DNA of 64,000 nt from an uncultured Flavobacteriales bacterium. GTDB taxonomy: Bacteria; Bacteroidota; Bacteroidia; Flavobacteriales_G; Salibacteraceae. Shown piece after piece: positions 27,246 through 36,584 of this stretch (the stretch's first letter is position 1; each line of letters opens with the position of its first letter). The DNA lies in the NCBI GenBank assembly GCA_937899835.1, contig CALCCE010000291.1, positions 25,964-89,963 of the forward strand, given 5' to 3'. The notes below the pieces were generated by a model. That model searched no databases and was not told the DNA's origin. It saw only the letters and a list, made by a program, of their open reading frames with translations. A program made the translations under genes and the position numbers.

Positions 27246-30200
27246 TTATTTTCGAATTCCCGAAAATAGTCTTTCTCCGAAAGCTAAAGCCTTGCTCAAC
27301 AGATCAAAATACACTGATACGAACAGCAAAAGGGTCATTACCCAGATCACGGAAGCATTAAAATACAGCGTGCTGAACAACTGCCCGAAAAAGGGCTTGG
27401 TAGGGGCATAGAAATGCGCCCTGAAGTTGATCGGATTTCCCACCTCTGGATCGAGGTAAATGGGATCGATTTGTTGCACCAGACGTCCCTCGTATTCAAA
27501 AACCGGGTGCTTGGTGAAAGTCTTTTTTAACAGTTCTTCTAAGTATTCGTTGTAATGATCGTTGTAGAGCGAAAGGTAGTTGGCTTGTTTTTCAGGCGAA
27601 TCCGTCATCCGGTTGATCATCTCGTCTTTCCGAAGGTTCACACTGTTAAACAAAATCGTGTAATACGTTTTCAACTCCATCAAAAAATCGCTGGTAGCCT
27701 CAATCACGTCAGCATCAATACTTTCTGGTGTGAGTTGATCTGCCGCATCAAATTCTACCGAACTCACCCGCTCAAGGGTGATCTTGATTTCGGTGTACAA
27801 CAGATTGAGATCATGCTCAAAATCGGGCTTTAGTGAGTCGACGGGTTGGTTAACGTAGGCTTCTACATTAGAAAGCAGGCTTTCTAATTCTGGGATATAC
27901 ACCACCTGTTTGTAATCGCAAAAGCTCTCTTTCTTTTTTAGCGAGTAGAACAACTGTTCGTAATCGTTGTGTACGAACTGGTGTACCACCAGGGCTTCAT
28001 AGGCCCAGCGCGAAGGCATAAATTCTGCGATGTAAGGCACTTGGTTGCCAATACCACCACCGATGCTTCGGTTGAGCTTTTCGAAACTAAACATGGCTCC
28101 ACCCAAAATCATTTGAGGAATGATAAGCAATGGAATCAGAATGTATATGGTGACCGCAGAGTTGAAGGAGGCCGAAATGTTGAGCCCCAATACGTTGGCA
28201 AAACAGGAAACACTAAACAAAATGAGCCAATAGGGAAACAGCATGCCTTCTACGCCCAAAATGAGGTTGCCAATAAGCACGAATGTGAAGGACTGCAATG
28301 CCGAGAGGGAGAACAGAATGCCCAGCTTGGAGAACAGGTAAGACATTCGACTGAGGTTTAGAAATGCCTCCCGTTTCAAAATTTTTCGGTCGCGGTATAT
28401 TTCTTCAGCACTTACGGTAAGGCCGATGAAAAGGGCCACTACAATGCTTATGAAGATGTATGCAGGAATGTTTTCGTTGACCCGAAAGAGGTAGTCGCTC
28501 GAATTTGGATTTTCGATGTAGCGAATGATGAAACTGAGGAAAAAAGCCAGAGCCGGAGCCTCTAATAAATTAATCAGCAAATACTGCCGGTTGCTCAGTT
28601 TGGAAAGGATGTCGCGCGAGAAAAACAACCACATTTGCTTCAGGCGGTTGGGTATGCGCAGCGTAGAAGGAGGCGTTTCCTTCACCGTTTCCACGGTTTC
28701 TTCCTCAAAATGCTCGGTGTAAAAGTCGCGCCATTTCTTCGGAGCCACTTTCCGCTTGTCGGTTAGCTGCCCAAATTCATCCACTACCCGAGCCTCAACA
28801 ATGTTGAACAATACCTCAGGGTTCACGTTTCCGCAGTGCGGACATTCCCCTTCCTGGCTGTTCACCTGATTGTCGATGGTTTTGAAATAAATCACCGCTT
28901 CTACCGGGTTACCATAATAAATCTGGTACCCTCCTGTATCGAGCAACAACACCTTGTCAAACATCTTGTACAAGTCTGACGAAGGTTGGTGAATGACCAC
29001 AAAAATGAGTTTCCCCTTGAGGGTCAACTCCCGAAGCAAATCGAGGACGTTTTCAGAATCGCGGGAGGAAAGCCCGGAGGTGGGTTCGTCCAAGAAAAGA
29101 ATGGAAGGCTCCCGAATGAGTTCCAGACCAATGTTGAGACGTTTGCGTTGGCCCCCACTAATGGTTTTGTCGAGCGGGTTGCCCACCCGTAAATCTTTGG
29201 TAGCCGACAAGCCGAGGTTGTCGATTACCTTTATCACCAGCCCGTCAATTTCCTCCTCACTGAGGTCTCTAAAACAAAGCTTGGCGTTGTAATAAACGTT
29301 TTGATAAACCGTAAGTTCCTCAATCAGCAGGTCGTCTTGCGGAACGTAACCGATTACCCCTTTCAGCTGATCGTTTTCCCGGTGCAGGTCAATACCATTA
29401 ATGGTTACCGATCCATTGGATGGCTTGTCGATGCCCGAAAGCACATTCAGCAAAGTAGTTTTGCCTGCCCCACTGGCACCCATGATGCCAATGAGCGAAC
29501 CCGGGCCTTCTGCGATGGTTACTCCCCGAACCCCCAAATTGCCTTTGGCAAAACGGTATTCAATGTCTTTTGCTTCAAACGATAGTCGGGTAGTAGAACT
29601 ATCCGTCAAATACCGCGAAGCAACATCACTGTAGTAAATCGGTTTGTCGAGCGGAGGTTTTACGGTACTCCCGTTGGCAAACAGGTAGATGCGCTGCTTG
29701 TTGAGCACAAAACCGTTGAGCTTTACATCATGGCCACCGGTGTAGCGCAAGAAGTAGAGGTTCACACTGGGAATCCGCAATACAAGAATATTTCCCGCCA
29801 GATGATCTGAAGAAATTACTTTAGGATGGTTCTCGTATTTTTCGGGATGCCCGGTAATGAGCAGTACTTCGTTGATGTTGTTTTCCTGTGGCTGATCGAA
29901 CCGAACGAACGTTTCCAGGAGGTCGTATTCCTCTTTGGTTACGTTGAAAACATTGGCCGCCGTATCGATGATGGCAATGCGCTGCTCCGAAAAATTGCGG
30001 TCGGCATTTACCAGCTCAAACAAGCGCATCAAAACAACGACCTTTTGTTGCTTCGTGAGCGTTTTGTTGATCTTCTTGCAAATGCCTAAGATGCGAACCG
30101 AATCTTTTACCGAAGTCAGTTTCTTTTCCGGTTCGTCGGAAGCCGCGTCCGATTTACGCTTGCGCTTTTTCTCTTCCGCAAACTTTTCAAAAAGAGCCAG

Positions 30201-30341
30201 GTATTCCTCTACCAGGTCTTCGCTGATCTGCTGGCGCAGAAAAACCCGGACATATTCCCGCTTTGCATCCGTTACACCATCATCCTGTTTGGAAATGATG
30301 GCAAACAGCTGCATCAGGGCTTTAAGGATTTCTTCACTCAT
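27246..30341 (-). CDS. Large ABCG-like ABC transporter with TerB-like N-terminus
   Basis: This is a 1031-residue single-chain half-transporter. Residues 1-150 are helical and TerB-like, with a Lys/Arg-rich linker. Residues about 165-250 form a small beta region that could be FHA-like (VKLNGFVLNKQRIYLFANG). The ATPase follows: Walker A GASGAGKTT with Lys294, Q-loop GYVPQDD, signature ISGGQRKR at 394-401, Walker B ILFLDEP at 414-420 and switch His451. A CPHCGN pair (Cys500, Cys503) lies between ATPase and membrane parts. The ABC-2 membrane domain has about six helices, with a large extracytoplasmic helical segment (about residues 780-960) before the last helix. Substrate and direction are unknown; export is most likely for this fold. 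Confidence 0.9.
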   Translation of the reverse strand: MSEEILKALMQLFAIISKQDDGVTDAKREYVRVFLRQQISEDLVEEYLALFEKFAEEKKRKRKSDAASDEPEKKLTSVKDSVRILGICKKINKTLTKQQKVVVLMRLFELVNADRNFSEQRIAIIDTAANVFNVTKEEYDLLETFVRFDQPQENNINEVLLITGHPEKYENHPKVISSDHLAGNILVLRIPSVNLYFLRYTGGHDVKLNGFVLNKQRIYLFANGSTVKPPLDKPIYYSDVASRYLTDSSTTRLSFEAKDIEYRFAKGNLGVRGVTIAEGPGSLIGIMGASGAGKTTLLNVLSGIDKPSNGSVTINGIDLHRENDQLKGVIGYVPQDDLLIEELTVYQNVYYNAKLCFRDLSEEEIDGLVIKVIDNLGLSATKDLRVGNPLDKTISGGQRKRLNIGLELIREPSILFLDEPTSGLSSRDSENVLDLLRELTLKGKLIFVVIHQPSSDLYKMFDKVLLLDTGGYQIYYGNPVEAVIYFKTIDNQVNSQEGECPHCGNVNPEVLFNIVEARVVDEFGQLTDKRKVAPKKWRDFYTEHFEEETVETVKETPPSTLRIPNRLKQMWLFFSRDILSKLSNRQYLLINLLEAPALAFFLSFIIRYIENPNSSDYLFRVNENIPAYIFISIVVALFIGLTVSAEEIYRDRKILKREAFLNLSRMSYLFSKLGILFSLSALQSFTFVLIGNLILGVEGMLFPYWLILFSVSCFANVLGLNISASFNSAVTIYILIPLLIIPQMILGGAMFSFEKLNRSIGGGIGNQVPYIAEFMPSRWAYEALVVHQFVHNDYEQLFYSLKKKESFCDYKQVVYIPELESLLSNVEAYVNQPVDSLKPDFEHDLNLLYTEIKITLERVSSVEFDAADQLTPESIDADVIEATSDFLMELKTYYTILFNSVNLRKDEMINRMTDSPEKQANYLSLYNDHYNEYLEELLKKTFTKHPVFEYEGRLVQQIDPIYLDPEVGNPINFRAHFYAPTKPFFGQLFSTLYFNASVIWVMTLLLFVSVYFDLLSKALAFGERLFSGIRK

Positions 30342-30377
30342 TTTTTGCGGATCGGTGTATCAGCCAATTAAGTCGGC

Positions 30378-30385
30378 CAAATATA
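30378..30385 (-). promoter_or_regulatory. Candidate -7 element for the ABC transporter gene
   Basis: On the minus strand this reads TATATTTG, matching TAnnTTTG, and it lies 37 bases upstream of the ATG at 30341. The -33 element is not obvious. It suggests that the transporter is transcribed separately from the SiaC gene upstream. Confidence 0.45.
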
Positions 30386-30546
30386 TGCAAAGCACCATAG
30401 TGCAGGTATGCATAAAACACCGGTAGTATAGTATGAATTACAGGAATAGAGTAAGCGCTACTTTTTTGCATTCGAAGGCTCGACCGTGCCTTTTGTACAG
30501 GCGCGGTCAAACCCTGTTCAGCATTTCAATATTCAGGTAAACCGAA

Positions 30547-30924
30547 TTAGTAAGGCATCATTTCAAACGGGATGTCAACAATGTCGGCGTATTCTTCTCC
30601 CGCCTCTTCCATGTCTTCATCGTCTTCCTGATAGTGCCAGTTGATGGTCACCGCAGAATTGCCTTCTTCGGAGATTTCTTCCAGTTTCATCAAAATGTCG
30701 AGAATACATTTAGAAGAAGCGGTGTTGAAGTAGGTAAGTTTAAAATCCACCACGGTGGTCTCATTCGGATTTAAGGAATAAGAGTCGAACCAATCCAAAA
30801 TCGGATTGTAGAAGGTGGAAACATCTTCGGGGAGGGATTTCCCTGAAAAGTCAAATGTGTTGGAGCTGGCGTCAAGCGTAACCGCTGGAGTTTCGTCCGT
30901 AGCCTCAATCGAAATAATTTCCAT
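30547..30924 (-). CDS. SiaC-family regulatory phosphoprotein (DUF1987)
   Basis: The 125-residue acidic protein has the DUF1987 core FDFSGKSLPEDVSTFYNPIL and FKLTYFNTASSKCILDIL. Thr68 in the NTASS motif falls at the position reported as phosphorylated in Pseudomonas SiaC. There SiaC is phosphorylated by the kinase SiaB, dephosphorylated by SiaA, and in its unphosphorylated form activates the diguanylate cyclase SiaD. Here the SiaB-like gene lies 11 bases upstream, but no GGDEF protein is encoded nearby, so the output target is unknown. The C-terminus is unusually acidic (YQEDDEDMEEAGEEYAD). Confidence 0.93.
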   Translation of the reverse strand: MEIISIEATDETPAVTLDASSNTFDFSGKSLPEDVSTFYNPILDWFDSYSLNPNETTVVDFKLTYFNTASSKCILDILMKLEEISEEGNSAVTINWHYQEDDEDMEEAGEEYADIVDIPFEMMPY

Positions 30925-30935
30925 TGTGCTGGGGT

Positions 30936-31517
30936 TTAGGATTTGGAGATTTTGGTTTTGAGGATAAAAAATGAAGATACGTCATTCACCGGTTCAAAGT
31001 GGTAAATGAGTTTATTGCCAGTCTTTTTGGCAATGTCGATGAAACCGAGCCCGGCTCCACCTTTGTCCGAAAGGCGGCTTTGTTTGATTTGTTCCTTGTA
31101 GAGCTTCTTCAATTCGTCTCTATCGAGGTGATTTACTCTTTCTAAGAGATGGGTGAGCCCTTCGATGCGTTCGTTGGATACAATGTTGCCCGTAGTTACG
31201 ATGTATGCATTTTCGTTGTAGCCTACCACAAAAATACCTGATCCTGGGATGTCGGGTTCGCCGGTAACCGGATCGTCGGCATGTTTGCAGATGTTTTGAA
31301 GGCATTCTACCATCACGTGGTAAACCCGTCGTTTGGTGGTGAGGCTTTCATTGGTTTCGTCGAGGTTTTTCTCCGCAAGCGAAACAAATGCTTTCGTAAT
31401 GGATTGGTTGACCTCTCCGTTGTATACCAACTGCAATTTCTGTTGCTCCATGGTCTCGTGGAACTTGTAGATAAACTGCATGTAGTTGGTACCAACCTTG
31501 ATTTCTGTAGCTGACAT
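30936..31517 (-). CDS. SiaB-family protein kinase (DUF6272)
   Basis: The 193-residue protein belongs to the SiaB/DUF6272 family of GHKL-fold kinases. The ATP-site N box is visible as MVECLQNICKHA, and the G box as DKGGAGLGFIDIAKKTGN. In the known system such a protein phosphorylates SiaC and acts like an anti-sigma-factor kinase in partner switching. It lies between the PP2C phosphatase gene (46 bases upstream) and the SiaC gene (11 bases downstream), giving the siaA-siaB-siaC order. Confidence 0.92.
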   Translation of the reverse strand: MSATEIKVGTNYMQFIYKFHETMEQQKLQLVYNGEVNQSITKAFVSLAEKNLDETNESLTTKRRVYHVMVECLQNICKHADDPVTGEPDIPGSGIFVVGYNENAYIVTTGNIVSNERIEGLTHLLERVNHLDRDELKKLYKEQIKQSRLSDKGGAGLGFIDIAKKTGNKLIYHFEPVNDVSSFFILKTKISKS

Positions 31518-31563
31518 AGATTGATTTATTGGTCTGAATAGAGGAGGTTTTATCTATTGATAG

Positions 31564-34185
31564 TTAAAATCGGATACCGATCATAAGTACGTCATCGAGT
31601 TGTTTTACATCGCCTTTCCAATCTTTAAACTCTTGTGCAAAAAGATCGTGCATGGCGCCCATAGGCATATCTTGGTGCTCTAAAAGCTTTTCACGAATCC
31701 GTTTTGGACCGTATTTCATCTTTTCGGGCCCACCGAATTGATCGGGTAAACCATCGGAAAAGAAATAAATGCCATCGCCTTCTTGGTAAGTGAAAAGGTG
31801 GTTGGTAAAATTGCTACGTTTTTTATACTGAGTTCCACCAATCGGGAATCGGTCGCCTTTGTATTGAATCAACTCACCACCAGTGATGTGGTAAAGCGGG
31901 CGGTGGGCTCCTGAAAAGCTCACTTCGCGCGTTTTTTTGTTGACCCGTACAATCGCTACGTCCATACCATCGGCCGTTTTCACGTTGTCTTCATGGTCTT
32001 GCTTCAGGGTTTTTACTACTCCCTGGTGCATGAGGTCGAGCGTTTCGCCCGCATTGTAGACCCGATCGTGGCCCAAGATTTCATTGAGCACCGAAAACCC
32101 AATCAGAGAAAGCATTGCACCGGGAACCCCGTGGCCAGTGCAGTCTACTGCGGCCAAATAAAGCAAGTCACCTTTCTCGTAATAATATGGGAAATCACCA
32201 CTGACCACATCGCGTGGTTCGTAGAAGATAAACGATTTTGGAAATTCTTTTTGAATGTAATTCGTATCGGGCACAATCGCTTTTTGGAGGCGTTGTGCAT
32301 AATTGATACTGTCGGTAATCTTCTTGTTGGTTTCCCGAATCAGTACTTCTTGTTTTTTCCTTTCCGTAATGTCGTGAGCAACTACCAATACGGTTTCCAA
32401 ATTTTCGTCTGCACCAAATTCCGGAATCGCGGTGGTGAGCATCACCCGGTCGCCTTTACGACTCGGAAAATCCACTTCTTGTGCAACCAGCTTGCCCGTT
32501 TCCTGAGTTTTCTGCAAAATCGATTTCCAGGCATCTACGATCTTGGGGTTGAGGTCCATTTGTTCGTAGGTCTTGCCGGTAAACAAGGTTTTGCGCAAGC
32601 CAGTGTATTCGTTGATCCTTGGGTTAACGTATAGAAATTCTCCCCCGAGGTTAAAGCGCATGATGATATCCTGGCTATTTTCTGATAGCGCCTGCATCTT
32701 ACCCCGCATGATTTGCTCTTGCTCCGCTTTCCTGCGTTCAGTGATGTCGCGAGAGTTGAGCACTACTCCATTAATGGCAGGATCACTCAACAGGTTTCGG
32801 GCACTGGCCTCTAACCAAAGGCGATCGCCAGTTTTAGTTTGATAGGAATACTGAATGGTTGGAATTTGAGTAGGATGATCCAATACATCAGCAAACATCT
32901 TTCTCAACCTCGACTGGCCCTTTTCATCGGCCTTGTGAAAATCGTTTTGTCCGACCAGTTCCTCCGGGTCGTAGCCCAAAATGTTTGAAATAGAAGGGCT
33001 TTCGTATTTCACCCGCGCATCCTCATCGTAAATGGCAATGATTTCAGAAGCATTTTCCAGGAGGGCGTGTTGGCGCAGTTGGCTGTTGCGCACCTCCATA
33101 ATCTGTTCTTCCAGCCGGTTGTTGCTCTGCTCGATCTCTTCCTGCTTGGCTTGCATTTCCACCGCATTTTGCTCCAACAGTGATTGCTGATCCTGCAGCT
33201 CCCGGGTCATCGTCTGCGATTCTTCCAGCAGCGTGGCAGTTCGTTCGGTGGTTTTCAAATTGTAAATAGTACGCGCAATGATGGTGGCCAGTTCTTCTAC
33301 AAACTCTATTTCAAGATCGGTAAAGGCATCAAAACCAGCTAACTCGATGGCGCCTTGAAGCATTTCTTCCGAAACCAGAGGCACAATCAAAATTGCTCCT
33401 GGTTTTCGGTCACCCAGCAGGCCAGATGTAATACTTACATAGCTTTCTGGCACTTCGGTTCGGTGAATGGTATTTTGCTCGATGGCCGCTTCTCCCACCA
33501 AGCCGTGTCCTAAGCGGAAAGATCCATTGAGGTATTTTTTACGATTGTAGGCATAGCTGGCTTTCATTTGCAGCCATGTGACACCCTGGTCGTCATCTTC
33601 TGTGAGGTAGATCGCACCTTGCACTGCTTTCACATAATCCACCAATTGAATAATCACCAATTCGGCCAATTGGTCCACATTACTTTGCTCACGTAGCAAT
33701 GTGGCTATCTGGTCACGACCTACCGCAATCCAGCTTTTGTTAGAATCTTGTTGCTTGTTGTAGAGCAGCTTTTCGCGCATGTCTAAAAGTGCCAATCCAA
33801 GACTATCGTTGCGATCGCTGGTTTGGTATTGTGCATCGAAATCTCCGTTTCCAATTTTTTCGGCAAATAGGGCCAGTTTTGAAACGTTTTCCGATTGGTG
33901 TTTCACCAAGGCTTCCATGTGGCGCTGATGCATGCGCATTTGCATCGATACAAGGTAGGCAACAGAACCAAAAAGTAACGGTGCAAGGTCGATGAGGTAA
34001 TGGATGGGTGCTTCGGTATGGATATATTTTACATTGGTGAAGGAGAAGGGGAAAAAGGTGAGCTCCTTCATGTAAAAGTCAATGCCCCAGGCAATGAGCA
34101 CAAAAACAATCCCTGCAACAAGGCCCCAAAGGCCCATTTTGTTGCTATTGGTCAGTACAGTATCAGTTTTCGCTTTTTCGTTCAT
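31564..34185 (-). CDS. Membrane GAF-PAS-PAS-PP2C phosphatase (SiaA/SpoIIE-like)
   Basis: The 873-residue protein has two membrane helices (about 18-38 and 62-82) and a HAMP-like segment (LFAEKIGNGDFD). A GAF domain spans about 155-315, a coiled-coil linker about 316-370, and two PAS domains about 371-490 and 495-612 (each ending in DITER). The C-terminal PP2C/SpoIIE phosphatase occupies about 640-873; its metal-binding Asp residues appear in YLAAVDCTGHGVPGAML (Asp681), FFSDGLPDQ and LDDVLMIGI. It should dephosphorylate the SiaC-like protein in response to signals sensed by the membrane, GAF or PAS parts. It overlaps the GAF-protein gene by ATGA. Confidence 0.93.
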   Translation of the reverse strand: MNEKAKTDTVLTNSNKMGLWGLVAGIVFVLIAWGIDFYMKELTFFPFSFTNVKYIHTEAPIHYLIDLAPLLFGSVAYLVSMQMRMHQRHMEALVKHQSENVSKLALFAEKIGNGDFDAQYQTSDRNDSLGLALLDMREKLLYNKQQDSNKSWIAVGRDQIATLLREQSNVDQLAELVIIQLVDYVKAVQGAIYLTEDDDQGVTWLQMKASYAYNRKKYLNGSFRLGHGLVGEAAIEQNTIHRTEVPESYVSITSGLLGDRKPGAILIVPLVSEEMLQGAIELAGFDAFTDLEIEFVEELATIIARTIYNLKTTERTATLLEESQTMTRELQDQQSLLEQNAVEMQAKQEEIEQSNNRLEEQIMEVRNSQLRQHALLENASEIIAIYDEDARVKYESPSISNILGYDPEELVGQNDFHKADEKGQSRLRKMFADVLDHPTQIPTIQYSYQTKTGDRLWLEASARNLLSDPAINGVVLNSRDITERRKAEQEQIMRGKMQALSENSQDIIMRFNLGGEFLYVNPRINEYTGLRKTLFTGKTYEQMDLNPKIVDAWKSILQKTQETGKLVAQEVDFPSRKGDRVMLTTAIPEFGADENLETVLVVAHDITERKKQEVLIRETNKKITDSINYAQRLQKAIVPDTNYIQKEFPKSFIFYEPRDVVSGDFPYYYEKGDLLYLAAVDCTGHGVPGAMLSLIGFSVLNEILGHDRVYNAGETLDLMHQGVVKTLKQDHEDNVKTADGMDVAIVRVNKKTREVSFSGAHRPLYHITGGELIQYKGDRFPIGGTQYKKRSNFTNHLFTYQEGDGIYFFSDGLPDQFGGPEKMKYGPKRIREKLLEHQDMPMGAMHDLFAQEFKDWKGDVKQLDDVLMIGIRF

Positions 34186-35081
34186 GGTGCGGTGGTCGGG
34201 TTAGGCTCGCTCACCGGCGAAGCAATTGAAAAACGATCTTTAACTTCTGGGTAAAGGCTTTTGCCTATGTGATCGGCCACCGTTTGCAGGGCCTCTAACT
34301 CAAAAGTGTTGAGCTCACCAAAAAGCGCCAACTCAATCACACCACATACTTCCTGTTGATGAACGATTGGTTGAAAGACCAGGAAGTTGGGAACGGCTGA
34401 TCCAAGCCCAGAAAAGATTTGAAGGTAATTTTCAGGTATTTCTTCCAGCACAAGGCGTACTTGTTTGCGGGCTGTTTCACCTACAAAACCACTCCCATAG
34501 CTCACCTCCTGAGTTTGTCCATCTTCTACGATGTAGGCATAGGTGGCAGCAAGTGCCAATTGTTCTTTTTGGCTACGCAGGTAAAAAATTCCCTGTCCGG
34601 CATTGAAACCGTTTGCCAACTCCCGTAGCCAGCTTTCCGACCGCAAGGTCATGGTATTACCTTTGGGTTGAAACTGAAGCAACTTCTCCTTTTTTTGAGT
34701 GGCCTGCGCCTGTTGTTCTTTTTGTAACTTCTTTAACCTTTCCTGCTCTTTGCGTTCTTGCTCAGTGGCTTCCTGATTGGCATCTTCAGCCGCTTTTTCA
34801 ATTTTTTTGATGTCCGCTTCAGCCAGCTCTACAACGGGTACCTTAGCAAAATTGCGGAGGGTCATGGCAGCCAGCGCCAGGAAGAGCGCAGCCAAACAAC
34901 CCGCCACCATCCAGGTAATGCCTTGGAGTTGATCGGAGAGCTTAGCATCCTGTGTGACGTATTCGTCGAAGTTGCTGGCGAGGTACTGGTTAAATCCAGC
35001 GAGGTTGCTGAATACCAACCACGCCAAAACCACCGTCAGCAACAGGAAAAAGACAGACAACCCGGTGTAAAACTGTTTCAT
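34182..35081 (-). CDS. Membrane-anchored GAF-domain protein
   Basis: The 299-residue protein has two N-terminal membrane helices (about 6-28 and 54-76) enclosing a short external loop. A strongly charged coiled coil follows (about 85-135, rich in E, K, Q), then a GAF domain (about 145-285). The GAF domain shares the pattern YAY...GxGFVGE...IPENYLQIFSGLG...GVIELALF with those at 31564 and 37925. It has no output domain. ATGA overlaps join it to CheB and to the phosphatase, so all three are probably made together; it may be a sensory adaptor for them. Confidence 0.88.
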   Translation of the reverse strand: MKQFYTGLSVFFLLLTVVLAWLVFSNLAGFNQYLASNFDEYVTQDAKLSDQLQGITWMVAGCLAALFLALAAMTLRNFAKVPVVELAEADIKKIEKAAEDANQEATEQERKEQERLKKLQKEQQAQATQKKEKLLQFQPKGNTMTLRSESWLRELANGFNAGQGIFYLRSQKEQLALAATYAYIVEDGQTQEVSYGSGFVGETARKQVRLVLEEIPENYLQIFSGLGSAVPNFLVFQPIVHQQEVCGVIELALFGELNTFELEALQTVADHIGKSLYPEVKDRFSIASPVSEPNPTTAP

Positions 35082-35656
35082 CGGTTGATCAGGTTCAGAA
35101 AATCAATGATTTTTTGGGAGGAATAAATGTGATTGGGCTTATGCGACTCAATGGCTGCAGTAGGCATGGTAGCCACCTTGCTTTCCATAGGATCTTGCAC
35201 TAAGGTGGTGCCGCCGTAAGCTTTTACTTTTCGAATGCCGTGCGCCCCATCTTTATTAGCTCCCGATAAAATGACCCCAAGTAATTTCTGCTTGTAAGCA
35301 AAACCACAAGATTCAAAGGTGATGTCAATCGAGGGACGCGAATAAGAAACCATCTCCTCCGTCGACAAGGAGAAGTGATTGCCCAATTCTATAGACAGGT
35401 GGTAGTTGGCCGGAGCTAAATAAGCAAATCCGGGTTTAATAGTTTGTTTGTCAAAAGGTTCCACCACCTTGATGTTCGATTTTATAGACAATGCTTCTAC
35501 GAATCCACTTCGAACATGTTTCAACCGATGAAGGCACAAAATCAAGGGGATACGGTAGGGCGTTTTTAGTGACGATAAAACCTTGGTTATCACAGGGAAA
35601 CTGCCTGCAGAGCCACCAATAACTATAGCTTTATATGGAGTAGGTCGGGAAATCAT
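35078..35656 (-). CDS. cheB: CheB-type methylesterase without receiver domain
   Basis: The 192-residue protein is only the catalytic domain of CheB: nucleophile Ser16 in IVIGGSAGSF, His43 in LCLHRLKH and Asp136 in ILSGANKDGAHG. CheB removes methyl groups from glutamates (or deamidates glutamines) in chemoreceptor coiled coils. The absence of a receiver domain means it is not controlled by CheA in the usual way. No chemoreceptor gene is in the window, so the target is unknown; coiled coils of the neighbouring GAF proteins are candidates. It overlaps the GAF gene by ATGA. Confidence 0.93.
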   Translation of the reverse strand: MISRPTPYKAIVIGGSAGSFPVITKVLSSLKTPYRIPLILCLHRLKHVRSGFVEALSIKSNIKVVEPFDKQTIKPGFAYLAPANYHLSIELGNHFSLSTEEMVSYSRPSIDITFESCGFAYKQKLLGVILSGANKDGAHGIRKVKAYGGTTLVQDPMESKVATMPTAAIESHKPNHIYSSQKIIDFLNLINR

Positions 35657-35657
35657 G

Positions 35658-36524
35658 CTATACCCTTGCCTGGTAAATTTTGTTGTCGTTAGAAATGGTC
35701 TTGAACTTGTGCGATACCGAACACCAAATGAGTGATTCTTTTGAACCCACGGCTAAAAAACCATATTTGAAAAGGCTGGAATAAAACAGCTTGCTCACCT
35801 GGTCTTGCAACACTTTGTCGAAATAGATCATTACGTTGCGGCACAGTACCAGATCGAACTTTGAGAAAACTTCCCCGCCCACCAGGTTGAAATGCCTAAA
35901 CTTGACATTGGCCAACAACTCAGGGTTCATTCGAATGCTGCCGTTCTCAATTTTGTAATAATCTGATAGTTCTTTTTTACCTCCGAAGATGCGGTAGTTA
36001 TTGTCGTACAATTTGAATAACCGTTCGGGGTAATGGCCACGGGCTGCAGTTTTGATTACTGTTTCGTTGATGTCGGTAGCCGTAATCTTTACCCGGTCCA
36101 ATAACCCGGCTTCTGCTAATGTAATGGCCATGGAGTAAACCTCTTCGCCTGTGGAGCAGCCGGCATGCCAGATGTGAATATTGCGATGTTGCGCCAGGCT
36201 GGGCAATACCGAGTCGCGGATTTCTTGCCAGAATTCCGGGTCGCGAAAGAGCTCGGTGGTATTCACCGTCACTTCCTCAATAAATTCAGCGGTAAACTGT
36301 GCATCCGTCCGAAGGCGGTTTACCAATTCCTGAACACTCTTGAAAGGGTAAATTTCCAAAACACGGTAGACCCGTCGTTGGAAAGAGGAGGCAGCATAAT
36401 GACTAAAGTCAAAATCGGCAACCTCTTTAATGATTTTGATGATATAGTTCAATTCATCAAAGCCGAGCCGGATATCCGGTCGGTTGCGTTGTGTATTCCA
36501 AACTCCCTGGTTTTGTTCGGGCAT
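35658..36524 (-). CDS. cheR: CheR-type methyltransferase 1
   Basis: The 288-residue protein has the N-terminal CheR helical domain (SSFQRRVYRVLE; EEVTVNTTELFRDPEFW) and the SAM-binding domain (IHIWHAGCSTGEEVYSMAI; ITATDINETVI; FDLVLCRNVMIYFDK). CheR methylates specific glutamates using SAM. It has no TPR or extra domain. Its stop is one base before the cheB start, so the pair should be co-regulated. A second cheR lies just upstream. Confidence 0.94.
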   Translation of the reverse strand: MPEQNQGVWNTQRNRPDIRLGFDELNYIIKIIKEVADFDFSHYAASSFQRRVYRVLEIYPFKSVQELVNRLRTDAQFTAEFIEEVTVNTTELFRDPEFWQEIRDSVLPSLAQHRNIHIWHAGCSTGEEVYSMAITLAEAGLLDRVKITATDINETVIKTAARGHYPERLFKLYDNNYRIFGGKKELSDYYKIENGSIRMNPELLANVKFRHFNLVGGEVFSKFDLVLCRNVMIYFDKVLQDQVSKLFYSSLFKYGFLAVGSKESLIWCSVSHKFKTISNDNKIYQARV

Positions 36525-36584
36525 GTGTGTCTCAGCAGTTGATTGGGAAATGTTTGGGTGCGGTTGAATTCACAAACCTGATAA

